Source: Cyanoderma ruficeps (taxonomy: Eukaryota; Chordata; Aves; Passeriformes; Timaliidae). From it: 64,000 nucleotides of DNA. Positions 50,560-64,000 of the stretch are shown piece after piece. The stretch spans positions 10,685,134-10,749,133 of the forward strand of contig VZDJ01007755.1 in the NCBI GenBank assembly GCA_008694505.1, written 5' to 3'. The stretch's first letter is position 1, and each line of letters opens with the position of its first letter. A program made the position numbers and the translations under genes. The notes beneath the pieces are model-generated. The model was not told the origin of the DNA and searched no databases. It saw only the letters and a list, made by a program, of their open reading frames with translations.

Positions 50560-53500
50560 TCCAGCCCTTTCTTTCATTCCTTTTATTTTTAATCCTTACT
50601 ACAAATGTGAATATAAACTAGGGGAAAAAACCAAAATAAAACAACACATTTAATGAAGAGAAAAAGATTTCTTTTTCCTGACCATTTAAAATATTGGATG
50701 AGATAACACTGGAAGCAAAGGGTAACTACTGATCTCTAGAGTGCATGGAGCACACCTCTGAATGATGCATATTGCAGCAAATATCAGCAAAAGCCAGGAA
50801 AACACATACTTTTACATACAAACTGCATGGCAAAAACACTGAAAAAGACTGTGCATTTCTAAATTGTTACTACATCTTTGTGCTTTTACTGTTAAATGCC
50901 AGTTTTCAAAGACTGGAAGTTAAAAATTTCTCTTTATTCAGTCCAATTCATGTCTAATGCAGCAGTACACTCACACAAAAACAAAGACATTTTAACATTT
51001 GTCATTTTAGTTTTATCTAAGCACTTAACTGAAACCCATTTTTCTTTGGATCCATATGCAACAAGCTGCAGGGACTTCTTCCAGCAAGCTACATCTTTTA
51101 TATCTTTCTCAGAAGGCATATGAATAGTTGGACTTTTTGTTACTTTTGTTTCTCAAGTATTGTGAAGAAGAAGACTTAAGATCCCAGTATCACCAAATAT
51201 AGGGATTATAAATTTTTTTCCTACAAAATAGAGTATGTAATTGATTGGAATGTAACTGAATAAAGCAAAATTGAAACATAGGCATGTTTTTAATATGTCC
51301 CTGGAAATTTGTTGATGTACAGAGGTGAGAAAAGTTGGCTTGTTATTCAGTTTCACATCCATTACAGAGATGCAGGGCCAAAATGCATATTTTAATATTG
51401 TTCTCTATTTTGGTTAAAACAAACATTTTATTGAACAGCATCCAAATTTTTCAAATTGCTGTAAAGAGTACTATGCATTTTGATGCCCCCACACAGACTC
51501 TTCTCTCATTCACTTCTGTGCCTACTCTCTCTCCGTCCTCGCAGCTAGAATGGACTCAGGCTCACCAGTTTGAACACAACCTGATACCTCTGCAAAGGCA
51601 TCCTAGGAGGTTGTAGTAGCCTATCATGGCTCACAGTGCATAGACACTATTCCTCACAGAGCACTGAGACATGCTGGCATCCTCATTTCTTGACTAGTTG
51701 TTCTGTCACCAGGCCAGATGCTCAGAATGGAGCAGCATGAGGTGCAAAAGGAATCAGGGAACTTGTGAATAAGAAGAACATATTCATAATTTGGCAGCTG
51801 GAAAATTTCCCATTAACCTAGCAACAGAGCTGGCCCAGGACATGACAGAGCAGAACTGTTCCAAAATTAAGAAGCCAAAGTGTACTTGTACAGCTGTGTT
51901 AGAGCAAACCGTACATCCTGAAGGTATGGCGGACTTACCTCTACATGGTGAGATTGTGACAGCAACACCTGAAGAAACATGAAAGCCTGAATTCAATCAC
52001 AAATCCCTCCAGCCTGCAGAGGAGGAAGGCTGGCTGTGTAGGACTTATCACATAAGGACGTCAGGTCAGATCCTCAGTTCATTATGCTTACTGTTTCCTT
52101 CTTCTCTCAAAATTTAACCAGTTGACCTCAGAAGTGCAAACACCATTAGGACTGACCATTTTTAGGGACTCTTCCATTTTGTCTAGACTCCCACACACTT
52201 AATTTCATCTGAAATCATAGTTTAAATATGCTTAGTACATTCTTTGGCCCTGAAGACAACTGATATAAAATGGCCAACAGCCACACTGTTTCATACAGCA
52301 AAAAATACGTTTACAACGAAAATGGTGAAGAATTCTCTCTTACTTTTGTTAAAACCCAAGCTACTTGCCAGTTTTTTGGGGAAAAGCTATGGAAAGCCCT
52401 AAGCCTAGCCATCCCAGGACATTTCTAATATTCTAATAGTATGGACAATAATGTTCTGTCTCCTGTCAAGGTTCCCTGGCATTAATCTAAGGGTGAGTTA
52501 ATTTAATGTGACATCACTGGTGCCTAGTGTAAGATCCAGTGTCCAATAAGCTGACAAACAAATTACTCTTCTAGGCATCCATTTGAAAACCTACCATGTT
52601 TAATATTTGGGTGTAGATGGCTAATTAGGGTTCAGTTATTGCATTTCTCTAGACTTTAATGAATCTAATGCAGTGGCTGTTTCCATCTCCACAGATGCTG
52701 CTGGTGGAAAGTCTTTCTCTGAGGCTTCTGCAAAGCTGCCTCCACATGCACAGTGCCAAGTCTTTTAGCACAACAAGGGCTGGGGCACAGTCCCATTCAC
52801 ACAACCAGAGAAGGCCTTCTGCCTTAAATATGCAACATACCAGCAATAAAAAAGAGGAGAACAGGCACTGCCAATCTCTGCTACTGTGACCATTTAGGAG
52901 CCAAAAAAGAAAAAAAAGCAGTAGGGAAAAAAGCCAGACATTCCACTTCATTGGGACACCATTCGTCCCAGCCTCAATCCTAATTTACGCCGTTGCTGAG
53001 CCTCTAAGGGTGACACACTGACACTGCACTTCAAGTTGCCTTACCAAAAAGGAAAGGTAGCCAAGCTGAGCACTTCACAAAGTAGAAGTGCCCAGCATCC
53101 TAGCAGAATTTGCTCCAACTATGAACTCATCTCACTGGCAATGAAGGCATAGTTGGCAGCATTTCCTGGAGCTGACGAAGGACAGTGAGAAGCTTTTTCA
53201 TCCCACCAAAGTATAAGGTGGATGCAAGTGGTTGGTGTGTGTCAAGATATACTGTTACATGCCACAAGACTTGGGAATCTGAGGTCATATTCACTGCTAC
53301 TGAGCCACTAGAAATACAGGTTTGAAACAGCATTAGTACAGTCCCAAGAAACACAGAAGAGGAAATTAAATTAAAGATGGCAAAGGGTCCTTTAATCCAG
53401 AGTTTCTTAAACTGTAGGATGTATTTTGCCAAGGCACTAGCAAGAAGATATAAACAAACCATTCTCACCACAGAGTTACGTTCTGTAAGAGTGTGTTGAA

Positions 53501-54756
53501 GAGACGCTAATTAACTCTAAATCAGACCAACTCCGTTGAGATGTGTTCCTCCAATCCTCTGCCTCTTATGACACGATCTGTGCTGACTGCTGTTTGTCTA
53601 TTTCCTGTAACGCTGAATTGTATCAAAATTGATGAAAAATCAGAGGAATTGCCATTAATATGCTGCTGATGGAGGGGATCTCCTTCAGGTAAATGGGAGT
53701 ATGACCACACTGGTGATGTCATAGGTACCTCTCCTCAGAGTGACAAGACTACTCAGAATACAGCTGCTAGACACAAAACATCTAGTTCCTTGATTTTCAC
53801 TTTTCTTATAGTTTAAATAATTCCCACGCTTGCAGAAGTTTAGTCCATTTCTTTCTGACAAATGAGAACTGAGGCCTACAGGCAGCCTTGCCATTTAAGG
53901 AACACAGGTATAGTTGTAGTATAATTTTATTGGCTAGGTTCATAGTAGGTTTTCCTAGCAAATGCCAATATTGAAAAACCAAACTTAGACAAGGGTCTAA
54001 AGATTAGAGCTGATAATGCAGTCAAAGCTTGATACAGTTTAATGAAGTTTTCATATTATTTTCATTTGGTTGGTGTTCTGTCTGCTTCTTATCACTAGAT
54101 CTGTTGTCAAGGGTTGAATTTATCTACTTTCTGATTTACCAGTACAAATAGCGATAGCCATTTTTTCATTTATCTTCATCCTACTGAAGTACAATAGTAA
54201 AATAGTTTTACAAGTGTCAGTCTCAGGTATGAGGAGTCTGATCAGACAGAAAGTGCATAGCTCATTTTCCTCATCCTGCTTAAATTCAGTTTTTTTCCTC
54301 CCTTTTTCTTGCATTGCACTTGGCTGCAATTTTCTCAAGTGAATTCAAGTCCAACAGATCCTTTATACGTTTTGAATGGAAAGTAATTCACACTCTGTAT
54401 GCAAGTTGACTTTTGGTAGAATATTGGAACTAGCAGTAATCAAAAGATACACTAAGTAATTATGTATGTGAACACAGGTTATGATTACTGCTAATTTTTT
54501 CCCTCCATTCCTCCTCCTATTTCCTATCTTGCATCTGTGACAGTGCAATCTGCTCCCTTTGGAGAATTTTGTTGAGAAAAGCAAGCTATAGAAGACTGTG
54601 AAATTAAAGGAGACCACCAAAACTGCTTATAGACCAAAGCTACAAAAAGTATTGTAGAACACATCAAGCTTTATAATCAAACAGAGCAAGAAGGTAAAAC
54701 AGTTACTCCAATAAAACTGCAAACTTATAACCTTATAACCTTAATAATAAACTTAC

Positions 54757-54781
54757 TAACCATCAAATTAGTTGATGGTTA
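54757..54781. repeat. Perfect 10-bp inverted repeat
   Basis: TAACCATCAA and TTGATGGTTA flank the 5-nt spacer ATTAG. Just upstream, CTTATAAC is repeated in tandem (54724-54740). Confidence 0.85.
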
Positions 54782-57480
54782 ATATTTGAAAATGTTCTAG
54801 TGAATATGATACAGGACAGGTGTCCATCTTTTGAGAGAGTAAAAGAAGCTGTGAGAAGTGCTGGATTAATTTCATGTATCACTGTCAGAAAAAATGCAGA
54901 GAATAGATTGTTTGAACTCAGCAAGAGAATCTTGAAATATCTAGGACTGGTTTATGCAAATCTGAAGATGTCACCTCTATTTGGTTCATCTCATTTACCT
55001 TCAATTAGACTTTCCAGCATCTTAGAACCTCCATATCAGTCAAGAGAGAAGAGTTTATAATTGGCTACCAGTGTTCATGTTCACTCCTTTGCCTTGTAGA
55101 AAACAAACTGCTGTCAGAAATTTAAGGTGGTTATCAACCACAGTCTTAGGCTGTCCTCACTTGTTAATGCAGCAGGTGCTGCTACCCTGGGAGAGAACTG
55201 CTGCCACATGATATTTCACCAACCCACTTTAGTCCCTTTCAGGACTGCCAAATAGGTACTGGCCTGCAGTTTGAGAAATAATTGTTGAAAAGAACACTTA
55301 TCCATTGTACCTACAGTGTCCTTTAAGTCACCTTTGGGAGAAAGTAGTTCTGTGAGCCTGAAAGAGCTTTGGTATTGGAGCTGGGTCATGCACAGCAAGG
55401 TTCAAGTCAGGCAAGCTGCCAGAACAAAATCGTTTTGCTCAGCCTTGGCTTCAACTCTCACACATCTGCTCTGTAATTCACCAGCTTGGTGCTGTCAGCC
55501 TTTGGAAGCACCAGTGCCTGAACAGAAGACAACTATTTCTAAATACTTCTGAGGATCTGGGTTCAGGTACGTTTTTGTTTAACAGCAGAGCACTATCCCT
55601 GTAATTTCATCTGGGTGACCCAGGGATGCCAAACATTTAAAGTTATTTTTATGAATATTGTTGGAGAGATTCATTCTCAAAACCCCACCCTTTTTTAAAT
55701 TTTATTCCCTAAAATCTTGTAACTTTTTTATAATGTTTTTTCTCTTTCTTAACTAGCTTGTTAAACAAAATATTCAGAAATAAGTGCAGCTCAGATTCAA
55801 TAGTTTAAATCTTTAGGCATATTCTTTTATGCACAATTTGCAATATGCAGAATTTCAGCACATGTGGACAAGATGGTTCTGCATTAATCAAAACAGCCAC
55901 ATAGACCAGGGACACTTAGTCAGCAATAAATTAAAAGCCAACAAGAACAAGTCTTATCCTCTAACATTCACATTTTGCACATAATTACTGTGATTTTGTC
56001 TGTATATCACAGATTGAGTTTTTTATTTTTTCATTTGCCTGGAAGTATAATACATGTAATAGAGACATAAAATAGCATCTGAACCAAAGAGCATTTCTGT
56101 ATATAAAAGCACTGTTTCAGATACAGTTCATTAACCTCATTCATTTTAATTGTTACACAGTCCAAAATTATATCCTTTCCTATTACACCATAATGGCTTC
56201 TTTAATTTGCCAGAAGTACAAAAATGAGCAAAAGGAAGATCAGGAAATCTTACTGCAGAATTTCACCATTTTCTCACAAAATAGTTGCAAAATATTGTTC
56301 TAATAGAAATTTGTATTAAAGTGTGAGTGATTTTATGGTTTTGAAATTGATGGGAACTTTGATTGGTCTGAAATGGATAGTGTTTTGTAAATTTTAAAAC
56401 ACTCTCCCCTTTTCCTTGACTCATTTATTTAGGATTTCTCAAATGAATTGTTTAAACTCAAGCACTTAGTCCGCATTAACACTTTAATTTATGTCATAGT
56501 TAAGTAAGCTCAGAAATCCGGAGTAAATAGTGTAGTTTGGCCCTGTCACCCCCTCACTACAAGCACTGGAGCTCAAAACCAGGAGATTGAACTGGTGCAG
56601 GTGTTTGCCTAAAGAATGGGGCTCACAAGGATCATCAGGGTGGCCCTGGCAGCAGCTGAGAATCACAAGAGGGCCTGTGAAGCAGCTGTGTTACCAGTGA
56701 GTAAACACCTCTCCCTGTGGTTTCCCTGCTGTTCTATTCCAGGTAGTAAATGAAATCTGGCTCATCTTGTTCTTTGCACTGGCAGCAGGCTCAGGTTGGA
56801 AAGGAGCATCTCTTGGCTGCCTTAGGACTCCAAATTTCACCTTCTGTAGATTTGCGTCATGCCAAATGATCATTAAAGTAATTTTTGTCATTTTTGGTTT
56901 GTAAGAGGAAAAAGACACATTCTTAATACCTCCCTAAAAGAACTCACTTTTTAAAAATTTTATTATTATTTTTTACTGAATGGAAGATATAAAAGGAAGT
57001 ATTTGAATGTTATGAATTCTATCATATATTTTGGAAATGCACCATTTGCACTGGCCTTTTATGTATGCACCTATCTAAGCTATGTGGAAATCTGACAAAG
57101 GCAGATATTTACCTGTTCAGCTGTTTCTTTCATGGATCAGCAGTGCTGCAAGACAAGCAGGCAGAATTAACCCGTCAGCACCATTCCCAGGACCACTGTA
57201 AGGAGGCCCCAGGCTGCAGTGCCTTGTCTGTGTCTGCAGTTCCCTTAGTTTGCCCCAGGCGTGTTCCTACTTTGGCAAGGATGAAGACCTCAAGGCCATG
57301 ACTGCAATCGTGCAAGCACTTCTGTCTCCTTTGAAAGATGTCTCTTGCTCCTGCACAGAACTACAGGACCTGTAAGATCACTGCCTGCTGCTGCCTTACA
57401 GCATCTACACTCTGATCACTCTATCACAGCAAGCTACACCTTGTGACATTGTCAAAGGATGACAGAGGTGGCAAAAAGCT

Positions 57481-58150
57481 TCAGGTATCTCCAGATTCAA
57501 GGACAGTAAAGCCCATCTCCCCGGATGGTTTATGGAGGCCATTCAGCTTCTGTATCTTCTTCACTGTGCTCTTCAAAAGTTTTGCCAACACCAAATGAAT
57601 CTCTGTGATTTTCTGATGCACTAAAAGCATGGCAGATGCACCATCAAATTCAGTTTTGCAAAGTCCTAATAGTTCTAGATATGCACCATAAGCCCCTCCT
57701 GGTGCTAATTTCTAGACACAAAAGGTTACCTTCATGGTTCCATCTCAGAAACTGCTCAGTGCTGGAGAGGTATCACACCTGCTTCTCTTTCCATTTTCCA
57801 AGTCTAGAAATGCATGGGCATTTTTTCTTGAAAGCCATTTCTGTCAGACTCCTTTAGATCCAGGGCACAGCAGTCTGGTGTTAGCAAATCTGTTGTGGCT
57901 GTGGATGTAATGAAAGTCTGCAGGCCACCACCAACTGCTATTTTCTTGTCTGGTTAAAGTCTACACCATCCTGGACATCTTTGCTGTATTCAGAGGGGAT
58001 AGCACACTCATCTGTGCTATGTAGGATGTGATGATGACATTTTTTCCTTTCTCAGTGTTCCTTGGGCAAGGCCAGTGCTTAAGATGCTCTCGTGGGCAGA
58101 GAACCCAAAGGCAATGCATGCACACAAGACTGAGCCATGCATACATCTGC
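57481..58150 (-). pseudogene. Possible decayed protein-coding retrocopy, unidentified
   Basis: On the minus strand several adjacent stretches in shifting frames look protein-like. Examples are EKGKNVIITSYIAQM (about 58054-58010), then ECAIPSEYSKDVQDGVDF in another frame, GGGLQTFITSTATTDLL downstream, and an uninterrupted 76-codon frame from 57711 to the TGA at 57483-57481 (includes AYGAYLELLGLCKTEFDG and KKIQKLNG). No splice sites are needed between them, as expected of an intronless copy broken by frameshifts and stops. I cannot name a parent gene and the pattern may be chance. The plus-strand ORF over 57636-57857 overlaps it and is equally unrecognised. Confidence 0.2.
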
Positions 58151-61100
58151 TACAGGTAGATAATCTAAAAATGAGCATTACATAATCTATTATCTTTCTT
58201 TTTCTTCTTTTTAGGTCTGCATATATTAAAAAAAGCCAGTGTACCCATTTCAGTACAATCTATTTGAATTTTTGGCCAAATCTTCAGCAGTAACAGGTGA
58301 CAATAACATTTTTTTAAGTTTTTAAATACAGTTTGACAGGTAAGGCTATGAAAGCAGTAGCTTATTATTTTAAATTTATGAAGCAAGCTGAGATTCTATA
58401 ATATCCTGTCCTCCTTTGATCTATTGTTGTACTCTTATTTCCAGCCACTTTTATCTGACTGCGGCTAGAAATTCCACCTATAGGTACTGATGCGTTGCCT
58501 TTGAATACAATCACATATTGTTGCCTGTTCTCTCAGTTTGATTTATTTTGGGTGATAAATGAACATCTTGAGGCAGTCATCAGACTTTAATTTGACTGAA
58601 CAGATCGTAACTGAAAGTCACAATTTTCCTAGAGCACTGCTGAAGAGCAGCCAGTCATTTCACATTACCCATACATTGTTGGCTATTTATTGGTTCTCTG
58701 CAACATGCATTAGAATCCTTTTTTGCAGTATTTACAACACTATTCACATATTTTACTATCAATGTTTTATAAGCTACCAGCAGCAGGAAAAAAAAAATTT
58801 ACTCACAGAGCATGTCATGCTGGGAAAAGCATAGAAATGCAACACAGTTACGTATTACACATCCAAAAATATACTCAGTTGCCTCACATACTATGAAAAC
58901 TAAAAACTCCTTTATAGCTGCATATTATAACATTTTTACTTTTTTTTTTCCTTCCAGAAATCCTCTGAAGAGCCTCAGGTTTGAGAAACACTATACTTTC
59001 CCTTGCAAGACTTTTTTAACACAGCTTATAGGTCTTGTTCTGCTGCTACATTGATGTAAAACTGTTGCTGACAAAGGATTCGTTTCTGATTTATACGACT
59101 GGAAATGTTCTATCTTTTTCCTCTCCTCATTGCTCTTTTTGCTTTCCCTTGCCTTTTTTCAGCTTCTCATTGAGTTTAAGGACTAGTAAATAAACTCATT
59201 CAAGCTTCTGTACATCAGCCACAGGATATTGGCCTCTGCCAAGCACAGTGACTTGTCTCTGGCTGAATATATCTTCCAAAAACACCTGACGTCACTTTGA
59301 AGGGAGCAAAAGAGGGAGACCCTGCCACTTCTTTGCCAGCCTGCATTTTCCTGTAATTTCAGTTTTCTGATTTATAGACAATGGCATCCAGAATGGTATC
59401 TCTTGTTACTTTTGGTCACTATTAATTGCTAAACGCATGTAGAGTTATAGTAAAGTTGACACAAAAGAAAGAAGCCTTTCTTACAGCAGTCGCATCAACT
59501 AGAGCAGCGGCTGATCTTAACAGAATTTATTTACTTTAAAAGAGCAAAATTTTCTGGCTGAGTTCTGATATAACAGAATAAGCATGGTCAGCTTTCATGA
59601 CAAAAACTTTCCAAGGGCTAGAATCTCTTAGCTATCTTCATAGGAAACCCACCAGAGTGCTCTTCCCTCCACTGTAAGCCCAGAACTACTGCAGGCTCTA
59701 TACTCTGAGAAATATGGGCTGCACCACTGACTTCTCTGCTGGGGCAGGGCTGTAGGGCTCCACAGGACAGGAAGGAGCTTGGGTGATACTTTTTTTTCTG
59801 TACCTCTAATGCTCACCACGACAAGGCATCTTTTGTGCCATTCGATTCATCTCATAAAGGATCCATGTGAACTTAGCATTCCTGTGTGGCAAATCCCTCT
59901 GTACCACTGTAACTCCAGGTTAGCCTCTGTATTAGAAGTTTAGAACTTACATTGGTCTCACAAAGGTTTTGAACCCTCAAAACTACAACTTTTGAAATTT
60001 CATCCTTTGTACCTACTTGGTACTGGTTTTACTACTGTGAGATGAAAAGCAAGACTTGTTGTAGTCTTCAGAAGTCAAAATCCCTTACTAGGCCCACTCT
60101 ATAGATGTTGCTTTAGAAAATATTCTGTTCAACTATTCATGCACCATTCTTTCTGATAAACATAATTTTTTTGCTACAGATACAAGAGAAAGACTGGCAT
60201 TTTCTACCACTTCTGACAGGAAATATATACCAGTTTATACATACTGGTTTTTATATCAGTTTGGATTTCTTTAGTTATTGTCTGTGCACCTCATTCACAA
60301 GAAAGTCCTGGAACAGAATTTCACCTGTCAAAATGCATAAATTTCTTGCTAAATTGGTTTAAAATTTTACAAAGGCTAAAAAACCCCAATTATATGACCT
60401 GCTGCCACAAGCAGATTGATCTTCAGGGAAAACCATTTGTTGCCATGCCTTGCTTTGAAACCATCCTGGAGTGCTGTTGAGAGATATTTTTTCACTGCTC
60501 ATGCTTCCTTAACTCAGGAAACAAAGCAAAAAACATGGTGATGATAATAACTGGGTATGGACTCTGCGCTGAGCCTCTTTAAGAAAGTAACTTTCAAAGG
60601 CACATGTGGAAGAAAACGCCTGCTGGGTTCATGTTGTAGCATACATCTTTTGTGTAGTTTGACCTATAGATCCTATTTATTCAGAGTCTCACTGCAACCC
60701 CTTCTGCAGTTGCCTTATGTTTCATGGAGTGGCTAAAAGATATATGATGTAATTATGAAAAAATCTGTTTGAAAGGTGAAAGAACTTACATTTCAAATAG
60801 CTTATAACTTCTTGCATAAAATACTTTTATTTTATTTTGAGCAAAACCTCAAATGCTGGTTCTCTTCCATCAAGGACTGCTGCTGTCAGCCCCTGGCATT
60901 AATTCAGTTGGAGAGAGACTAAACCAGTGAGGAAGTTCAGAATATTGCTCCATCTTTCAAAAATGCATTCAAAACAACAACATGTACTGTTCAGCTGTAA
61001 CCTCTCCTGCCTCTCTTCCCAGCATCAGGTGAGTGAGATACAGAGGATTGCTGGAAGAACCAGAGCAAATATGCATTAGAGCGTCTGGAAGCACAGCATG

Positions 61101-64000
61101 CCAAGTTACATACTGCACTGCTCAAAGTCCACTGGAATTCTGAGAAACAGGAAACAACACTAACTTTACCCTGAAAATCCCTGCTCTTCCGATGTAAACA
61201 AAGTTCTACTATCTGCCCAGCCTTCTATGAGTCATCTCTACACAGCATTCTTTAAAGAAAACTTGACTTGACTAAAACACAGTGTCCAGTGAATCTCAAA
61301 CTAATAATGAATACATGTTCCATGAGCTATTGTACATTCTTATGTAATTCACTGGCAGTGAAATACTCTGCTCCATAAACTGAGCATGAGATGGGCTGCC
61401 AGGCTTAGAGATGCCTCAAACCTGGTTTCCCAAGCCGGGCAGGATGACCTTCCCATGCTGTGGGATACATTCAGGACTAAAGTCCTGCCTTGGCAGGTGT
61501 CGGCCCAGAGTGCAAGGCCAGCTCAAGGCCTGTTTGAATCCCCGTCCATACTGGTAAAGCTTTGCACTTCAGACTGAGTTGTACACAAGGTTGAACTTAG
61601 GCTGTCAGATTAGGGGACAGTTTTCAACTCAGATGCTGGAGAGGGGAGCACATGTGGTCCCTCTGCTAGAACTTCCTTTTTCTGCACTCCAAACCATGTC
61701 TGTCCATTAGTAAAGTCAAGCCCTAAAAGAATATTATCCTGTTTCTGCTGAGCCACATGTACGAGAAGTAACAGGAATAAATTGGTTCATCCTATTTTAT
61801 ATTTCCAGCCAAAGTATTCAGCTGCCTTGATATGAAATAGCTCAAAAGTAATTTTTCTTCATTTAAGGTGTGTAACAATGGAGTTGCATTCAAAAGATCT
61901 GTGTCAGCAGCTCCTTGTTTCAAGCCTTAGTATTAAAAAAAATGATGAATGTTATTTTACACCGGTATGTTCCAGCCAAGCAATTTATGGTGTTTAAAAA
62001 TTAATACAGATTGAAAAGCCTTTGATAATGCAAAGCTCAGCACTCTGGATTTCCTTTTGCTCCTCTATATGTGCTGCCAAAATATTTGCTAACCAACTGT
62101 AACCTTTACCCTAGTTTCACTGGGTACTAAAATAGACTGTTGTGCTGTAGATGTGTTCCTCTGCTTTTAATTTGCTGTTCACGTATACTACAGCATGTAG
62201 TAACCAAGAGCCTTTTGTAGGGCAAAGGTAGCCCAAAGGAATACAGTGAAAACAGCAAGAGGAAAACATCGAAAGTTGAATCCTACGCGCAAGCAACATC
62301 CTCTGACATTTAGGCAAACCCAAGTTCAGATTTCTGAACTGAACACTCATGATCATGAGTCATATCTAAAGCATTTTCTATCCAACCTCTTTTTTTTTCT
62401 TTGCTACAAACTCTCTATATTCTGACTTAATGTCTAAGCAAGGAATTTTAATGTGTATTAAGCCAACATGCTTCACGACCTCACCACAACTATGAGGAAA
62501 ATGAATTATTCTGATTTTGCCTTCTTTACTGCAGCTTAGAACAGTTCAAATCCTCCTGAAAATAGGCAAAACAAGCTAGGATATTTTTCTTGGTATATAT
62601 TAATAATAATATACAAACCAAATGCTAATTCAACTAAAATCCTCTTGATCAGGTTAACTGAAAAAAAGGCTTCAGGGAAAAGTCTTATAACTGTAATTTG
62701 CAATATGCAGCACCTTTTGTCTAAAGGTTTTATAAATATTAAAGCCCAGAATGCAATACATCATTGTAGTCTTGACTAAAGGGAGTACTTACCCTCAAAC
62801 AGAGAGTCAAGGTTACAGTCACGATTTCAGAATTCAGGACTCTTCCCTGATTCAACAACCATGTCCCCAAAGACCAGTAAGAAAAGAAGCCATTGCAGAC
62901 TGCACAAGGTTGCCCAAAGGTAGCAGTTCCAGGCTACATCAGCCCGCAGAATAAATGTTCTGCATCATCCTGATTAGCCTGCAGATTGGGAAGGCATTAA
63001 GCATCATTGTATTGCAAATTCCTGAATACATTCGGCCTCTCATTCATGCAAGGCTCTTTGTCTCCATGGCTGGAAGCCACAGTCAAGGCTTTTTTTCTCT
63101 GTTTTAGCCTTCTTAACATGTTTTTCACAGAAAACCAATGGGATATGTCTCAAAAATATATTGTTTTAAGAGTGTGTACATTCTGGGATTCCTAGCAAAG
63201 TGAAGAATACCAAACCTCTCTGGATTTTAATGGCTCATCCAACCAAGTTTGTTGATATTGGATTTAAAGCTGAGAAAGTTCTAAATCTCTGCTACTGGAA
63301 AAACTAGAAGATTTCTGTCCTTAAATTATTTTGTGTGGTATGAAAATTCTCCTTTTTCAATTATCCCTAGATGCCTGTGCAAGTCTTTCTAAAATACTGT
63401 TTTGTAGCAACAAAATTTTCTCTTAATGTAGTCTCCCTGTATTTATGTATTCTAACACATACACTCCACTTTAAAATTAAATGCTGAAAACTCACACATA
63501 CATATATATAATTTAATGATTCATAAAAAAGAGTGACGTTTAAGAAATTTACCATAAGACTGAAACCAGCAAGTTGCCAGAGGAAAGCAAGGTACTTCAC
63601 AGAAAAGGAAAAGAAAACCTCACTCTTCTTCGTCAGCCTTATGCCCAGATGTCAAAGAGAAGAAAGATGCATTTAAAGCTAAGCTGTCATAAGAAAGGTT
63701 TTTCTTACATATTGACATGTCAGTCTTCTACATTCATAAAACATACATGTTCTGAGGAAAAAAAAATCTACTCTTTGACTGATAGAATAGTATAATTTGC
63801 CAAGGTCTGAACGGTTATGTTTAAAGCACTGAGATGCCCTGCTTCAGTGTACAGCAGGTACTTTTCTGTTACATGTCTGTCAGTACAGAGTTGTTTTCAG
63901 ACATGTACAAGAACAAAAGAACAGAATCCATAGGCTAAAGGCACTATGCACTTAAGCATTATCTCCAATTTCTTCCATTTCTTTAAGGAGCTTTAGAATC

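Larger units (their letters stand above)
49819..64000. other. Intergenic, no confirmed gene
   Basis: About 14 kb containing two small inverted repeats (50.5 and 54.8 kb), a 16-bp palindrome (62345-62360) and the weak pseudogene candidate at 57.5-58.1 kb. A 114-codon ORF at 53127-53471 (minus) is hydrophobic at its start but matches no family I know. Confidence 0.5.

Noticed and set aside
53127..53471. 114-codon minus-strand ORF with a hydrophobic N-terminal region
   Set aside because: No recognised domain, no supporting splice sites or neighbours, and length within what chance allows in 64 kb.
1..64000. CRISPR arrays, operons, phage or bacterial mobile systems
   Set aside because: No regularly spaced direct repeats and no dense coding; composition, introns, CR1, LTRs and SINE all indicate a bird nuclear genome.

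Overview
The window is vertebrate nuclear DNA, and most likely from a passerine (songbird-lineage) bird. Three things point there. Two chicken-repeat-1 (CR1) LINE 3' ends are present. Two or three LTRs belong to familiar avian endogenous retrovirus families. Near 49.7 kb there is a tRNA-Ile-derived SINE joined to a CR1-like tail, the architecture described for the passerine TguSINE1 family. Apart from one CpG island, base composition is AT-rich and almost every long ORF is chance or repeat-derived, as expected for a gene-poor region.

One protein-coding gene can be supported: a PPDPFL (pancreatic progenitor cell differentiation and proliferation factor-like) orthologue on the minus strand. It has four small coding exons between 46286 and 44604 (258 nt including the stop, 85 aa). 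Every splice junction is GT-AG and in phase. A CpG island lies at about 46.08-46.70 kb, with a predicted non-coding first exon ending at 46435 and a TATA-like box near 46517-46523. The likely 3' UTR runs to about 43.14 kb. In mammals this gene lies between SNAI2 and SNTG1 in a gene-poor interval, which fits the empty flanks.

Layout: 0-1.9 kb no gene; 1.89-2.16 kb CR1 with the end of its ORF2; 2.2-6.6 kb nothing recognised; 6.56-7.66 kb minus-strand LTR; 7.7-12.5 kb nothing but a 56-bp tandem duplication; 12.55-13.08 kb probable LTR; 13.1-34.3 kb no gene; 34.34-34.47 kb CR1; 34.71-35.26 kb plus-strand solo LTR; 35.3-43.1 kb no gene, with a strong 25-bp-stem hairpin (36.8 kb) and a G-quadruplex-type tract (37.9 kb); 43.1-46.5 kb PPDPFL and its promoter; 46.7-49.7 kb nothing; 49.68-49.82 kb SINE; 49.8-64 kb no confirmed gene, with one weak candidate for a decayed retrocopy near 57.5-58.1 kb.

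I found no new multi-gene system. The observations most worth checking are the exon structure of the small PPDPFL gene, the 64-nt near-perfect hairpin at 36821-36884, and the SINE as a lineage marker. All identifications come from reading the sequence and recalling known families; no search was run.
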